From contig DXWV01000071.1 in assembly GCA_019416685.1 (NCBI GenBank), positions 1 through 64,000 of the forward strand: DNA of 64,000 nucleotides, in the 5' to 3' direction. Made by a program: the position numbers and the translations under genes. Shown piece by piece: positions 34,656 to 43,884 of this stretch (position 1 is the stretch's first letter; every line of letters starts with the position of its first letter). The notes beneath the pieces are model-generated. The model was not told the DNA's origin. It searched no databases and saw only the letters and a list, made by a program, of their open reading frames with translations. Source of the stretch: Bacteroides sp. (lineage in GTDB: Bacteria > Bacteroidota > Bacteroidia > Bacteroidales > Bacteroidaceae).

Positions 34656-35543
34656 ATGAAGATCGGACTTATAGATGTGGACGGGCATAATTACCCGAAT
34701 CTGGCTTTAATGAAGATATCGGCCTGGCATAAATCAATAGGTGATAATGTGTCCTGGTATTCTGGTATAGAACACTATGATAAGGTATATATGAGTAAGG
34801 TTTTCTCTTTTACCCAGGACGAAGGAAGAATCATACAAGCCGATGAAGTCATTAGAGGCGGCACCGGGTATAAATTATACAGACAACAATTATCGGAAGA
34901 AATAGAGCATATTTGCCCTGATTATAAGCTATACCCGATGTTCGATAGTGCTTACGGCTTTCTTACTCGTGGCTGCATTAATAAATGTAGTTTTTGTATT
35001 GTCCCCAGAAAGGAAGGTTTAATCCGCGAAAATGCGGATATAATGGAATTTCTGGACGGACGGAAAAAGGCTATTCTTATGGATAATAACGTTATTGCTT
35101 CTGATTGGGGACTGTCTCAAATAGAAAAAATTATCTCTTTACGGATAAAGGTTGATTTTAACCAGGGGATAGACTGTCGAATTATTGCTCGTAATAGAGA
35201 AGTAGCAGCATTGTTAGCGCGTGTTCCATGGATAAGATATATTCGTATGGCTTACGATAGTTCGGTAATAACGGACGAGGTGGAAACGGCTATTTCTTAT
35301 TTGAAAGAAGCTGGTTTGCCATCTTATAAAATGTTCTTTTATATGTTGGTTAAAGACGGGCAAATAGAGGACGCTGAAAAAAGAGCTTTACGGCTTGATT
35401 ACCTAGGATGTATGCCCTTTGCGATGCCTTATCGTGATTTGGACTCTAATAAACCACTATCCGAAGAGCAAAGAAGGTTTGCCCGGTGGGTAAATAAGCG
35501 ATCTGTTTTTAAAAGTTGTACTTATCAAGAATATAAGGAGTAG
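34656..35543 (+). CDS. Phage radical SAM protein
   Basis: A 295-residue protein. Residues 1-85 resemble a B12-binding-like Rossmann start (MKIGLIDVDGHNYPNLALMK). The radical SAM cluster motif is RGCINKCSFCIVP (CxxxCxxC, about residue 108), which binds a 4Fe-4S cluster and S-adenosylmethionine. A TIM-barrel-like remainder follows (KAILMDNNVIAS, VDFNQGIDCRI, IRMAYDSS). All cluster Cys are present, so it should be active. The target is unknown: tRNA, protein or DNA modification are all possible. It sits between small early genes and the primase-helicase, suggesting action early in infection. Confidence 0.85.
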   Translation: MKIGLIDVDGHNYPNLALMKISAWHKSIGDNVSWYSGIEHYDKVYMSKVFSFTQDEGRIIQADEVIRGGTGYKLYRQQLSEEIEHICPDYKLYPMFDSAYGFLTRGCINKCSFCIVPRKEGLIRENADIMEFLDGRKKAILMDNNVIASDWGLSQIEKIISLRIKVDFNQGIDCRIIARNREVAALLARVPWIRYIRMAYDSSVITDEVETAISYLKEAGLPSYKMFFYMLVKDGQIEDAEKRALRLDYLGCMPFAMPYRDLDSNKPLSEEQRRFARWVNKRSVFKSCTYQEYKE

Positions 35544-35548
35544 GAAGT

Positions 35549-35761
35549 ATGAAAGAAAGTATTTTGCCTGGAAGTAAGGGGGAAGAGCCTGTAAAGGAAG
35601 ATCGCCGATTAAGAAACCTAAAGTATCAAATGAGAAAGAAAGGTTATGTTATCAACGACAAAGACCGTGTATGCGTCCTTGCTGATGAAGATAAACGATC
35701 CCCATTACAAGAAAAGAGAATTAAGACATTTTCTTTTCGCCTACAATATAAAATGCTCTAG
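35549..35761 (+). CDS. Small basic phage protein
   Basis: A 70-residue Lys/Arg-rich protein (EDRRLRNLKYQMRKKGYVIN). It is probably nucleic-acid binding by charge; the family is not recognised. It starts six bases after the radical SAM stop and is preceded by AAGGAG-like bases. Confidence 0.55.
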   Translation: MKESILPGSKGEEPVKEDRRLRNLKYQMRKKGYVINDKDRVCVLADEDKRSPLQEKRIKTFSFRLQYKML

Positions 35762-35820
35762 TTAGCGCATGTACCCCAAAAAGATAGAAAAAAGTTTGTA
35801 ACCGTGTAACTTTAGAAGTT

Positions 35821-38754
35821 ATGATTAAAGTTAGTGACATTTATAGCAAAACGCATGATGGACTAGATATAATCTTAGATTATTATCCACAGGCCGAAGG
35901 ATGCGTCGATAACAAAAAGAAATTTAAACGCCGCCCAGAAGAAGACGACGCTTCGGCATGTATCAAGAAATTCAAAGTAAATAACGATTATGAAGTCTAT
36001 AAGGTAACGGACTTCGGGGATCAGTCTACGGCAATGTCCCCGATTGATATTTGCATGTATGAAGAGGGTATATCTTTTTCAGAAGCTATTTTTAAGTTGG
36101 CAAGTCGTTATAATGTGACTAACGAACTTAATAAATCAGTCAATAAGCCGGATATTAGAAAGCGACCGGCCAAAGCTGACGAAAAGGAAGGATCCCGTTT
36201 CTTTGAACTTGAAAAAACATTCACGGCGGATCAACTTAAAATAATGGGGCCGCGCGTAAAGCAGGAACATGTTGATCGGTTAAATTGGTATGTGGCAAAA
36301 TCGATATCTTATGTTAAGAATCGGGAAGTTACCACTAAATACACAACGCCTACCTATCCTATATTTATGCGTGAATGTATTGTACAGTCCAGTAATGATC
36401 CTGAAAAGGTTGTTAAGTTCTACAAGATATATGAGCCGTTGAACCCGGATAAGCAATGGCGTTTTAGCTATACCCCGGATGGGGTGAAGCCTAAGGAGTT
36501 TATTAACGGATTGGAAGAACTAAAGAAATTGTACCGGGAATATAATACACAGGAAGAAGCCCTATTCAGGAATGATCCTAAAAATAACGAGGATAAGCCC
36601 TACAAAGAAAAGAAACTCGAAGAAGCTTTCATTTGTTCAGGTGAACGCGATTCGCTTTGTGTTGCTTCTCTTGGCTATTCTCCTTTGTGGTTCAACTCTG
36701 AAAGCTACAAAGTAAGCCCGGAAGAGATTAAGGAAATATATAAGTATGTAGAAAAACTATATAATATACCAGATATCGATTCGACCGGTATAAGGAAGGC
36801 TACGGAATTAGCGCTTAAGTACATGGATATTTTAACGGTTTGGCTACCTTCTTGGCTGACTACCTATAAAGATTGGCGAGGAAAACCACGAAAAGATTTC
36901 CGGGACTTCATGGAGTTAAGGCAGAGAAATGAAGATTTTAGGAACCTTCTTAAAATGGCTATGCCAGCCCGATTTTGGGAGATAACGCAAAACGAGAAAA
37001 CCGGGAAGAAACAGTACGAAATAGATGCGGATTGCCTACATTATTTTTTGAAACTAAACGGATTTCATGCCTTACGGGATGAAAATTCGGCTAATACTCA
37101 ATATGTGCGCGTAGTAGGACGGATTGTTTCGTCTATAAAGGGGAAGGATATAAGAACTTTCCTTCGCCAATTTGCGAGGGAACGTTACTTGGATCGGAAC
37201 ATTCGTAATTTGATTCTAAATTCGCCCAGAATGAGCGATGGAGCATTAGAAAATCTGGACGAAATAACGCTAGACTTTACAAGTTATACCAGAAAGAGCC
37301 AGTATTTTTTCTTCCCTAATGCAGTATGGGAAGTTACAGGGGATAAGATAGAAACCCAATTGGCGAACATGGGCATTACAGACCGCTATGTTTGGGAAGA
37401 AAATGTAATACCACACAATGTTAAGGTATTACCGGATATGTTTACTATAAAAAGGAATAAACTTTCGGATGGGACGGATGCTTGGGATATCGACATACAC
37501 GAACATGCTAGTAATATTTTTCGATACTTAATTAATACGAGTAGAACGCACTGGCGGAAAGAACTTGAATATGCTTTAGATCACTTGGATAATGAGGAAG
37601 CGGATCGATATCGGCTAGAACATATTTTTGATATTGCAGGGACTAACCTAGAATTGGCAGAAATAGCGGAGCAAAAACAGAACTTAATAAATAAGATTTT
37701 TGCGATCGGCTATATTCTTCACCGGTATAAATCACCGTCCCGCGCCTGGTCGCCTTATGCGATGGACAATAAACTAGGAGAAGACGGGGACAGTAACGGA
37801 AGATCCGGGAAATCTTTTCTTTTTAAAACTTTCGATCACTTTATGAAGACTGTTAAGTTATCCGGTCGTAATCCTAAGTTGATGGATAATCCGCATGTAT
37901 TCGATCAGATCACCCAACACACCGACTTTTTATTAATTGATGATTGTGATAGATATACTTCTACCGGTTTGTTTTACGACGTTATTTCATCCGACATGAC
38001 TGTAAACCCGAAGAACAATCAATCATTCAACATACCTTATAAGGATAGCCCGAAAATTGGATTTACAACGAACTTTGTGCCAGTGGATTTTGATCCATCA
38101 ACAGAAGGCAGATTGCTTTATATGGTATTTTCAGACTATTATCACCAGCGTACACCGGATAACGATTATTTGGAAACAAGATCTATTCGGGATGATTTCG
38201 GGAAGAATTTACTAACAGACTATAACGAGGAAGAATGGAACCAGGATATTAACTTCATGTTGCAATGTTGCAAGTTCTATCTTTCATTAATTGATGATTC
38301 AGTTAAGATACTCCCCCCAATGGACAACATCATGCGTCGAAAATATAAAGCTGATATGGGAGCTGGTTTTGAGGATTGGGCTAAAGGATATTTTGCCGAA
38401 GATGGGGATAAGGTTAATGTGTTAGTTGATAGGCAATCCGCTTTTCAGGACTTCATAAACTTTTCTGGTATGCGTAAATGTACGATGCAGAGGTTTACGA
38501 AAGCTCTAAAAGGATTTGCGAATCTCACGCCTTATGTGAAATGTCTTAATCCAGAAGTTATGCGAAATAGTTCTGGGCGTATCACCAGAAAGATAGACGG
38601 TAAATCCTGTGATATGATCTATATTCAGACTGTTAGCGCCACTGGAATTAATGATATGGAGATGGGGGAGAGTGAAGCAAACCGGACGCCTGCGCAAACA
38701 GTGATTAAAGGTTTTACCGATACAAAAACTGATTCTGGGAATGTGCCTTTCTAA
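35821..38754 (+). CDS. Phage primase-helicase
   Basis: A 977-residue replication protein. The first third looks primase-like: a CHC2-like start and a TOPRIM-type stretch (FICSGERDSLCVASLGYSPL, about residues 275-294). The C-terminal half has a superfamily 3 helicase: Walker A as GDSNGRSGKSFLFK (about 660-673), Walker B as DFLLIDDCD (about 702-710), and a sensor-like KIGFTTNFVPVDF (about 740-752). One protein could thus prime and unwind. A GGTTACAAA-type site lies just upstream (35795-35803) and five more lie in the gap after the next gene, marking a replication module. Confidence 0.88.
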   Translation: MIKVSDIYSKTHDGLDIILDYYPQAEGCVDNKKKFKRRPEEDDASACIKKFKVNNDYEVYKVTDFGDQSTAMSPIDICMYEEGISFSEAIFKLASRYNVTNELNKSVNKPDIRKRPAKADEKEGSRFFELEKTFTADQLKIMGPRVKQEHVDRLNWYVAKSISYVKNREVTTKYTTPTYPIFMRECIVQSSNDPEKVVKFYKIYEPLNPDKQWRFSYTPDGVKPKEFINGLEELKKLYREYNTQEEALFRNDPKNNEDKPYKEKKLEEAFICSGERDSLCVASLGYSPLWFNSESYKVSPEEIKEIYKYVEKLYNIPDIDSTGIRKATELALKYMDILTVWLPSWLTTYKDWRGKPRKDFRDFMELRQRNEDFRNLLKMAMPARFWEITQNEKTGKKQYEIDADCLHYFLKLNGFHALRDENSANTQYVRVVGRIVSSIKGKDIRTFLRQFARERYLDRNIRNLILNSPRMSDGALENLDEITLDFTSYTRKSQYFFFPNAVWEVTGDKIETQLANMGITDRYVWEENVIPHNVKVLPDMFTIKRNKLSDGTDAWDIDIHEHASNIFRYLINTSRTHWRKELEYALDHLDNEEADRYRLEHIFDIAGTNLELAEIAEQKQNLINKIFAIGYILHRYKSPSRAWSPYAMDNKLGEDGDSNGRSGKSFLFKTFDHFMKTVKLSGRNPKLMDNPHVFDQITQHTDFLLIDDCDRYTSTGLFYDVISSDMTVNPKNNQSFNIPYKDSPKIGFTTNFVPVDFDPSTEGRLLYMVFSDYYHQRTPDNDYLETRSIRDDFGKNLLTDYNEEEWNQDINFMLQCCKFYLSLIDDSVKILPPMDNIMRRKYKADMGAGFEDWAKGYFAEDGDKVNVLVDRQSAFQDFINFSGMRKCTMQRFTKALKGFANLTPYVKCLNPEVMRNSSGRITRKIDGKSCDMIYIQTVSATGINDMEMGESEANRTPAQTVIKGFTDTKTDSGNVPF

Positions 38755-39058
38755 ATATAAACTAAAAAGCTACCAGGAATTTAGGGATCTGATGCAGGTG
38801 CCGGGGTTCTATGAATTTGCTAAGCCGGTATACGACTTTTTGGAAGTGATGGAAGAAGGGACTATCTTCAATTTCGCTACAAAATGCCAGGATGAACAAA
38901 AACTGGAATGGTTTATTAAGGTAGCATGTTTGTTTATATGGTGCGGGCATTTTGAGTATGAGTTTAACGATGATTTTACAAAGATAAGGCGTAAACGTCT
39001 TATGGAGATTGAAAAAAAATGGAAAGAAGAGTATTACGAAAGGTTGCGAAACAGCTAA
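38741..39058 (+). CDS. Small acidic phage protein
   Basis: A 105-residue protein overlapping the primase-helicase end by 14 bases. It has helical, aromatic-rich stretches (YKLKSYQEFRDLMQVPGFYE, FAKPVYDFLEVMEEG) and ends in a basic helix. I recognise no domain. The overlap suggests coupled translation and a replication role. Confidence 0.65.
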   Translation: MCLSKYKLKSYQEFRDLMQVPGFYEFAKPVYDFLEVMEEGTIFNFATKCQDEQKLEWFIKVACLFIWCGHFEYEFNDDFTKIRRKRLMEIEKKWKEEYYERLRNS

Positions 39059-39109
39059 TTATATGCCTACATTGCGTCCAGGACTGCAACGAAAGGTACA
39101 AAGTAAAGA

Positions 39110-39138
39110 GGTCAGATACGAAAGTGTCTGGCCTTTTT
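39110..39138 (+). terminator. Strong terminator of the early operon
   Basis: GGTCAGATAC (39110-39119) pairs with GTGTCTGGCC (39124-39133) with wobble pairs around a GAAA tetraloop, followed by five T. It lies 52 bases after the last early gene. Confidence 0.85.
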
Positions 39139-39295
39139 ACTTGAAAAGCGCCCGGCGCCAGCCGCCCTACCTTTCGGTTTCCCCTTACCCCTTCCCTTTT
39201 TACTACTAAAATTTTGTAACTCTGTATCCTATGTTTGAAAAAGAAGATAAGTAACTAATAATAAGAAAGATAATCGGTTTCAAATTAGGTCGCAA

Positions 39296-39471
39296 ACTTG
39301 GTTACAAACTTGGTTACAAAAAAACAGTGTTTGTAACCTTGCGTTTTGTGACGGTGAGAAATAGCCTGGTTACAAACTGTTTTTTCTCTTATTTTTTTGT
39401 ATCATGGTTTTGTAGCAAAAATAAAATATTGATATATAATGAGTTAAGATAAGAAAGTTACAGGTTACAAA
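39296..39471. repeat. GGTTACAAA repeat cluster, candidate phage origin
   Basis: GGTTACAAA occurs at 39300-39308, 39312-39320, 39368-39376 and 39463-39471, and inverted at 39330-39338. The first two are within a perfect 12-base tandem repeat (39296-39307 and 39308-39319), and 39312/39330 form a 9-base inverted pair. Another inverted copy lies at 35795-35803, before the primase-helicase. The 570-base gap (39059-39628) has no gene and is A+T-rich. Iteron-like sites beside a replication gene suggest an origin; a regulator-binding array is the alternative. Confidence 0.6.
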
Positions 39472-39640
39472 ATTACAAAGATTTAGAGCAAAATTTGAAA
39501 AAACAGACGATTGAAGAGTATGTTTAGTAAGCGGTAAATTTGCCGCTTATTTCTTATTGTAAATATATTTGTGTTCTTTGCTGTGGAATCGATAGTTTGA
39601 TTTATGGTATATATAATGCTGTTAATCAGTGTTTTATTTG

Positions 39641-39648
39641 TATCTTTG
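39641..39648 (+). promoter_or_regulatory. -7 promoter element
   Basis: TATCTTTG is a full match to TAnnTTTG, 16 bases before the ATG at 39665, so the transcript would have a very short leader. Confidence 0.6.
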
Positions 39649-39664
39649 TAGCAAAATTCAAATC

Positions 39665-40153
39665 ATGGTAACAACGAGAATAACAATCGAAGCACATTTG
39701 GCGGAATATTGCTGGTCTAAATTTTCCGCAGATCCAGACGGGGCACCAGTGAAGTTCCCCGATAATTTGGATATCTATCATCTTATTTATGATTTGCTAG
39801 AAAAACGACCGATAAACAGTTCTAGGGATCAGGGTAATTTAGAAATAATATTGCCGGATCGTAGGGAAGGGGATCTAGCCGGAGGGAAATCCCCAGAACG
39901 TTTCAATTATCTAGGAATACGCAGTCAAAAGATACTTAATAAGAAAATAAAACTAATGATGCGTGCAGAGCTTCACGATCTGATAGATGAAAATAAACAC
40001 AAATTCGGAATCGATCAGATCCAGTCTGTACACTACTTTATGAAGAAATATTGTATTGAATCAATAACCGAAGAAGCATTGCAGAAAGATTACCAGCGTT
40101 GGAGAGACAATATAAGACGTTCAAGTAAAAAACGCCCATACAAGAAAAAGTAG
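39665..40153 (+). CDS. Basic phage protein of unknown function
   Basis: A 162-residue protein from ATG 39665; an upstream in-frame start would overlap the promoter. It has an N-terminal part rich in acidic and aromatic residues, and a helical basic C-terminus (YQRWRDNIRRSSKKRPYKKK). The middle has a SIE-LMMRAELHDLIDENK type helix. It is probably DNA-binding. It stands alone under its own promoter between the replication and head genes, so a late-gene regulator is possible. Confidence 0.6.
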   Translation: MVTTRITIEAHLAEYCWSKFSADPDGAPVKFPDNLDIYHLIYDLLEKRPINSSRDQGNLEIILPDRREGDLAGGKSPERFNYLGIRSQKILNKKIKLMMRAELHDLIDENKHKFGIDQIQSVHYFMKKYCIESITEEALQKDYQRWRDNIRRSSKKRPYKKK

Positions 40154-40262
40154 ACGTTTTTTTCACCTACGAAGTGTATCTTAATGTCCTTTTTTTGCAG
40201 GAATCTTGCCGGAAAAGTGCCGGAAAAATGCGGAGTAATTGAATATCAAATAGTTATATAGT

Positions 40263-40691
40263 ATGAGAACAAAGAAAATACCTTATTCAGCAGCTAATTC
40301 GCTTCGACTGATACCGATAGACAAAATTAATCGTTTTGCCCTAATTATGTCACGTGCTTTTGTTTCCTTCCAAAATGGAGATTATGAGATTCCAATCGTG
40401 CCAGGATCATTTACACCTGACATCCAACCGGAAGAAGTGGAAGGAGGCCTTATATATAATGTAGGGCATACGTTTAATGTTGCCCTGATCGATATAGCTA
40501 ATGAACACTTACTGGCTGCATTGAGCAAACAAGAGTTAATCGCCATTTATACCAATGAAGCCGGTTGCGAAATTGTATCTGGAACACAACAAACACCATT
40601 GGCGTTTACTTATGCAAAGGTAGCCGGGCAATATCAATGTAAACTAACCGGGATAATGTCACATTCAGAAGCCTTTTACAGTCCTTTCTAG
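40263..40691 (+). CDS. Phage protein of unknown function, first of the head genes
   Basis: A 142-residue protein with mixed alpha/beta content (FALIMSRAFVSFQNGDYEIP, FTYAKVAGQYQCKL). It is placed directly before the protease and capsid genes, as many head-accessory proteins are. No motif is recognised. A pair of TGCCGGAAAA repeats lies just upstream (about 40207-40228). Confidence 0.6.
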   Translation: MRTKKIPYSAANSLRLIPIDKINRFALIMSRAFVSFQNGDYEIPIVPGSFTPDIQPEEVEGGLIYNVGHTFNVALIDIANEHLLAALSKQELIAIYTNEAGCEIVSGTQQTPLAFTYAKVAGQYQCKLTGIMSHSEAFYSPF

Positions 40692-40703
40692 CCCGCTTTT
40701 AAA

Positions 40704-40731
40704 CGGTTTCTTTTGCAGAAAAAAGAAACCG
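40704..40731 (+). promoter_or_regulatory. Perfect hairpin over the protease gene start
   Basis: CGGTTTCTTTT (40704-40714) pairs perfectly with AAAAGAAACCG (40721-40731) around a six-base loop. The TTG start at 40713 lies in the stem/loop and an alternative GTG start at 40731 sits at its foot. It may control translation of the protease or mark an RNA processing site. Confidence 0.65.
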
Positions 40732-41591
40732 TGGATAAAATTCAGCAGATTTTTAATGAGAAATGGGCGATCGAGGCAAAGGATTATCACCACCTTTTAT
40801 CACTTATCTTACCTTCTATAAATAACGGTAACTTAGCAGCTATTGAACAGCATCTTTCGCAAAATAAGGTTACGGCTTATGCCGCTATGCCTTATGTGGC
40901 GGATCGATGGGAACTGGAGGATGCTTCGTTACCGGAAAATTCAGTCGTTATACTTACCTGTGATGGCGTTTTATATTCTTGGGAAACTTACCGCTTAGAA
41001 CAATTTATTGCGAAAGCCCTAGCAAATCCGAAGATAGCCGGTATTGTCTTATTTGTAAATGGCCCTGGTGGAATGATTACCCGTGTAGATCTTTTGGAGA
41101 GAATGATTCGGGAATCTTCTAAACCAATAGCAGCATATATTACTAGTGTATGTGCTTCCGCGCATTTCTGGTTTGTATCTGCATGTGGACGAAAATTCGT
41201 TTCTTCCCCAATGGATGAAATAGGATCCTGCGGGATTATCTACACTTACCAAAGCTTTAAAAAGTATTATGCAGAACTAGGCGTTGAGCTTAAGGATATT
41301 TATCCTGATAGTGCGGATCTGAAAAATAAAATGATTCGTGATATGGAAGAAAAACAGGATGATAGCCTTATTAAAGAGAAACTTTCTTTTTATCACAATC
41401 TTTTTGCGCAGACAGTTGCTCGGAATCTCGCTATAAAATACGATCGAAATGATCCTCTTTTTCGCGGGCAAACCTATTTTGCTGACGTAGCCCTGGCAAA
41501 TGGTTATGTAGATGCTTATGGTACGTTGGAGGATGCTATCGTATGGGTATTATCACAAGCGACACTAAAAAGGGCTAATGAGATAATTTAA
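40713..41591 (+). CDS. S49-family prohead protease
   Basis: A 292-residue ClpP/SppA-fold peptidase. The oxyanion region GIVLFVNGPGGMITRVDLL (about residues 111-129) is followed by the nucleophile area SVCASAHFWFVSACGRKFVS with the Ser in ASA (about 150), and DEIGSCGII after it. Such enzymes mature phage capsids by cutting scaffold. No ATG exists near the start: TTG 40713 is used here, and GTG 40731 is possible; both are tied to a hairpin. The next gene is the scaffold/capsid fusion, its likely substrate. Confidence 0.85.
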   Translation: MQKKETVDKIQQIFNEKWAIEAKDYHHLLSLILPSINNGNLAAIEQHLSQNKVTAYAAMPYVADRWELEDASLPENSVVILTCDGVLYSWETYRLEQFIAKALANPKIAGIVLFVNGPGGMITRVDLLERMIRESSKPIAAYITSVCASAHFWFVSACGRKFVSSPMDEIGSCGIIYTYQSFKKYYAELGVELKDIYPDSADLKNKMIRDMEEKQDDSLIKEKLSFYHNLFAQTVARNLAIKYDRNDPLFRGQTYFADVALANGYVDAYGTLEDAIVWVLSQATLKRANEII

Positions 41592-41617
41592 TATTCACTT
41601 TTTAATCAATTTGTTTT

Positions 41618-43828
41618 ATGAAAAATCGTTTTTCACAATTTGTTCCGGCTGTAATGGCTATTCTGGGGATTAAGGACTGGAATAAGGATGCGGACAAAAA
41701 AAACGCTTTACTGGCAGAAGAGAAAGAAAAGCTTAAAAACATGGGCTTTAATGAAACTTTTCTCACTGGTTTTTGTGAAGCGTTAAGTAATGACTTCCCG
41801 GATGATAAATCGCAAGGAAGTACGGAAAATGGAACTGTTATCCCGGAAGATAGTGCTTCCAATGCAGTAATAAAAGGTTTGCTGGCTGACATTACAGCCA
41901 AATTAGCTACCGCCCAGGTAGAAATCGAAACTCTGACAAAAGAAAAAGGAGAACTTTCTACGGAAGTAGCAGCTAAGAGAACGGAGATTACCGGTCTTAA
42001 TCAAAAAATTAAAACGCTCTCTGATATGGCAGAACTGGACAAGGGAACCGGGGCACAAAACGGGACTATTATACCGGATGCTAAAAACATTGTTTTGAAT
42101 TGGGATGATGATAAGCAGCTAGGCGGTATTACCGGTGAAATGTACGGTATGGATAGAGCTTATAACCAGCGCTTACGTGCTGAAATGCTTTATCGTAAAG
42201 GTATTGCAGTTCAGGTACCTACGGCAAGCTCTATCGATTATTCAAGACTGAAGGAAGACTTAGGCGCTTTCTATCGTGTGCCGTGGCAGGATCGTTTGCA
42301 ATCTTTCTTGATGGTTTTGCCATCTATCGAGAGTATTTTCCCTTTGGAGAGTGGTTATCAAGATCTAGCAGTATTAACTAATATCTGGTTAGGTGAGTTT
42401 TCACAAGCAGATAATACCGCTAGTGACTTCGATAATGTCACTAAGGGAAATTATGAGTTTGACAATGAAACGCTGCGTATGTTTAGTGTTATGTTTGCTC
42501 ATAAGTTCAAAGATTTAAAAGCGCTGGAAAAATCTTGGATCGGAAGTTACAACAAGGAAGGATCTCAGGTTATTAAGTGGTCTTTCATTGAATACATTCT
42601 CGCAAAGACAGCGAAGAAGCTGCATAACGAACGTGAACAGCGCCGTGTTAATGGTGTGCGTAAAGAACCGGATCTGAATAAGCCGGGCCGCGCCATGGGG
42701 GCCGCCGATGGTATCTACGAATTTCTAAATAAGAAAGTGGTAGGCCATATTGATATCAATAATGGTAAGCTGGTTTATCAGGTGAAACCGTTTGAACTTG
42801 GCACTTTGTCACCAGAGAATATCGGGGAGAAAGTTTATCAGGCTACATCAATGATACCAGCCGTTCTTCGCGATTCTGGTACATTAGCTTTGTATATGCC
42901 TTCTCACATGATTGTGTGGTATCATAAGTACAATGAACTGCATTATGCGCAGAATCAGGACTATAAGGCAAATATTATGTACGTGAAAGAATATCCGTCG
43001 GTGAAACTTATAGCAGTGCCGAACGCTGATAATCACCATCGTATTTTTTGGACGCTGGAAGGCAATATCCATACATTCGAAGATCAGCCGGGAGAAATGA
43101 CGAAGTTCAATATCGAACAGCAAGACTGGACTTTGAAAGTATGGAGTAACTGGAAAGAATCTACCTGGGCTTATGCAGTGGGATTCAAATACACAAAGAA
43201 AGAAGACATGGACTATTCACGCCAGATGATCTTCTGTAATGAATACGACCGTCCGGCATCTTATTTTATCGAAGCCGATAAGGATGCGCAACCGTCTGCA
43301 AAGTATCATACTTCTATTGTAACTGTTGCTAATACTAACCTATTGGCTATTACCGATATTGAAGATGCAGAAGTCGGGAAGATTGTTACGCTGAAATGTG
43401 GTAATACGAATAAGGGCGTTAAGATTGATAAGTCTGGTAATTTCTCCCTTATTTCGGAAGCTTGGAACCCTAAAAAGGGTGATATGATCCGTTTAATGAA
43501 ACGTGATGACGGGAAATTTATTGAGATAGGCCGCGAGACTGGCGCCGCCGATGCTTTGCAATTTGCCCCTGATGAAATAACACCTTCTTTACAGGGTGGA
43601 TCTGTTTTCGTAACAGGTGAAAATACGAAAGCTACGGCAATCACCAACTTTACAGATGCAATCGCCGGAAAAACGTACACGATCCACGGAAGTGGTAAAG
43701 AAAATGCTAGTACAATTGCTACCGGCGGAAGTTTTGTATTGACATCCGCTTTAATGTTAAGTACCGGTAAGTTTATCAAACTGGTTAAAACTGACGATGG
43801 CAAGTTCTACGAAGTTGCACGCGGCTAA
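41618..43828 (+). CDS. Scaffold-like/major capsid fusion with two C-terminal beta repeats
   Basis: A 736-residue protein. Residues about 85-145 are a coiled coil (TAQVEIETLTKEKGELSTEV) like a scaffold. Residues about 150-560 are a capsid-type region that follows the S49 protease. From about 572 to the end come two related beta domains: the first with AITDIEDAEVGKIVTL and RDDGKFIEIGR, the second with AITNFTDAIAGKTYTI and TDDGKFYEVAR. This domain recurs at the end of the next protein. The protease probably removes the N-terminal part. The capsid call rests on size, context and layout, not on a recognised capsid motif. Confidence 0.72.
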   Translation: MKNRFSQFVPAVMAILGIKDWNKDADKKNALLAEEKEKLKNMGFNETFLTGFCEALSNDFPDDKSQGSTENGTVIPEDSASNAVIKGLLADITAKLATAQVEIETLTKEKGELSTEVAAKRTEITGLNQKIKTLSDMAELDKGTGAQNGTIIPDAKNIVLNWDDDKQLGGITGEMYGMDRAYNQRLRAEMLYRKGIAVQVPTASSIDYSRLKEDLGAFYRVPWQDRLQSFLMVLPSIESIFPLESGYQDLAVLTNIWLGEFSQADNTASDFDNVTKGNYEFDNETLRMFSVMFAHKFKDLKALEKSWIGSYNKEGSQVIKWSFIEYILAKTAKKLHNEREQRRVNGVRKEPDLNKPGRAMGAADGIYEFLNKKVVGHIDINNGKLVYQVKPFELGTLSPENIGEKVYQATSMIPAVLRDSGTLALYMPSHMIVWYHKYNELHYAQNQDYKANIMYVKEYPSVKLIAVPNADNHHRIFWTLEGNIHTFEDQPGEMTKFNIEQQDWTLKVWSNWKESTWAYAVGFKYTKKEDMDYSRQMIFCNEYDRPASYFIEADKDAQPSAKYHTSIVTVANTNLLAITDIEDAEVGKIVTLKCGNTNKGVKIDKSGNFSLISEAWNPKKGDMIRLMKRDDGKFIEIGRETGAADALQFAPDEITPSLQGGSVFVTGENTKATAITNFTDAIAGKTYTIHGSGKENASTIATGGSFVLTSALMLSTGKFIKLVKTDDGKFYEVARG

Positions 43829-43833
43829 TTATT

Positions 43834-43857
43834 GGTGGGGGAATATTTTCCCCTACC
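43834..43857 (+). other. Hairpin between capsid and tail genes
   Basis: GGTGGGGGAA and TTCCCCTACC can pair with a short loop. There is no T-run, so an RNA-processing or partial-attenuation role is more likely than full termination. Confidence 0.45.
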
Positions 43858-43884
43858 TATTATTAATCTCAAAAAAATAGCTAT

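Noticed and set aside
39009..39209. 66-residue frame after the 105-residue early protein
   Set aside because: It overlaps that gene in another frame and crosses the GAAA-loop terminator.
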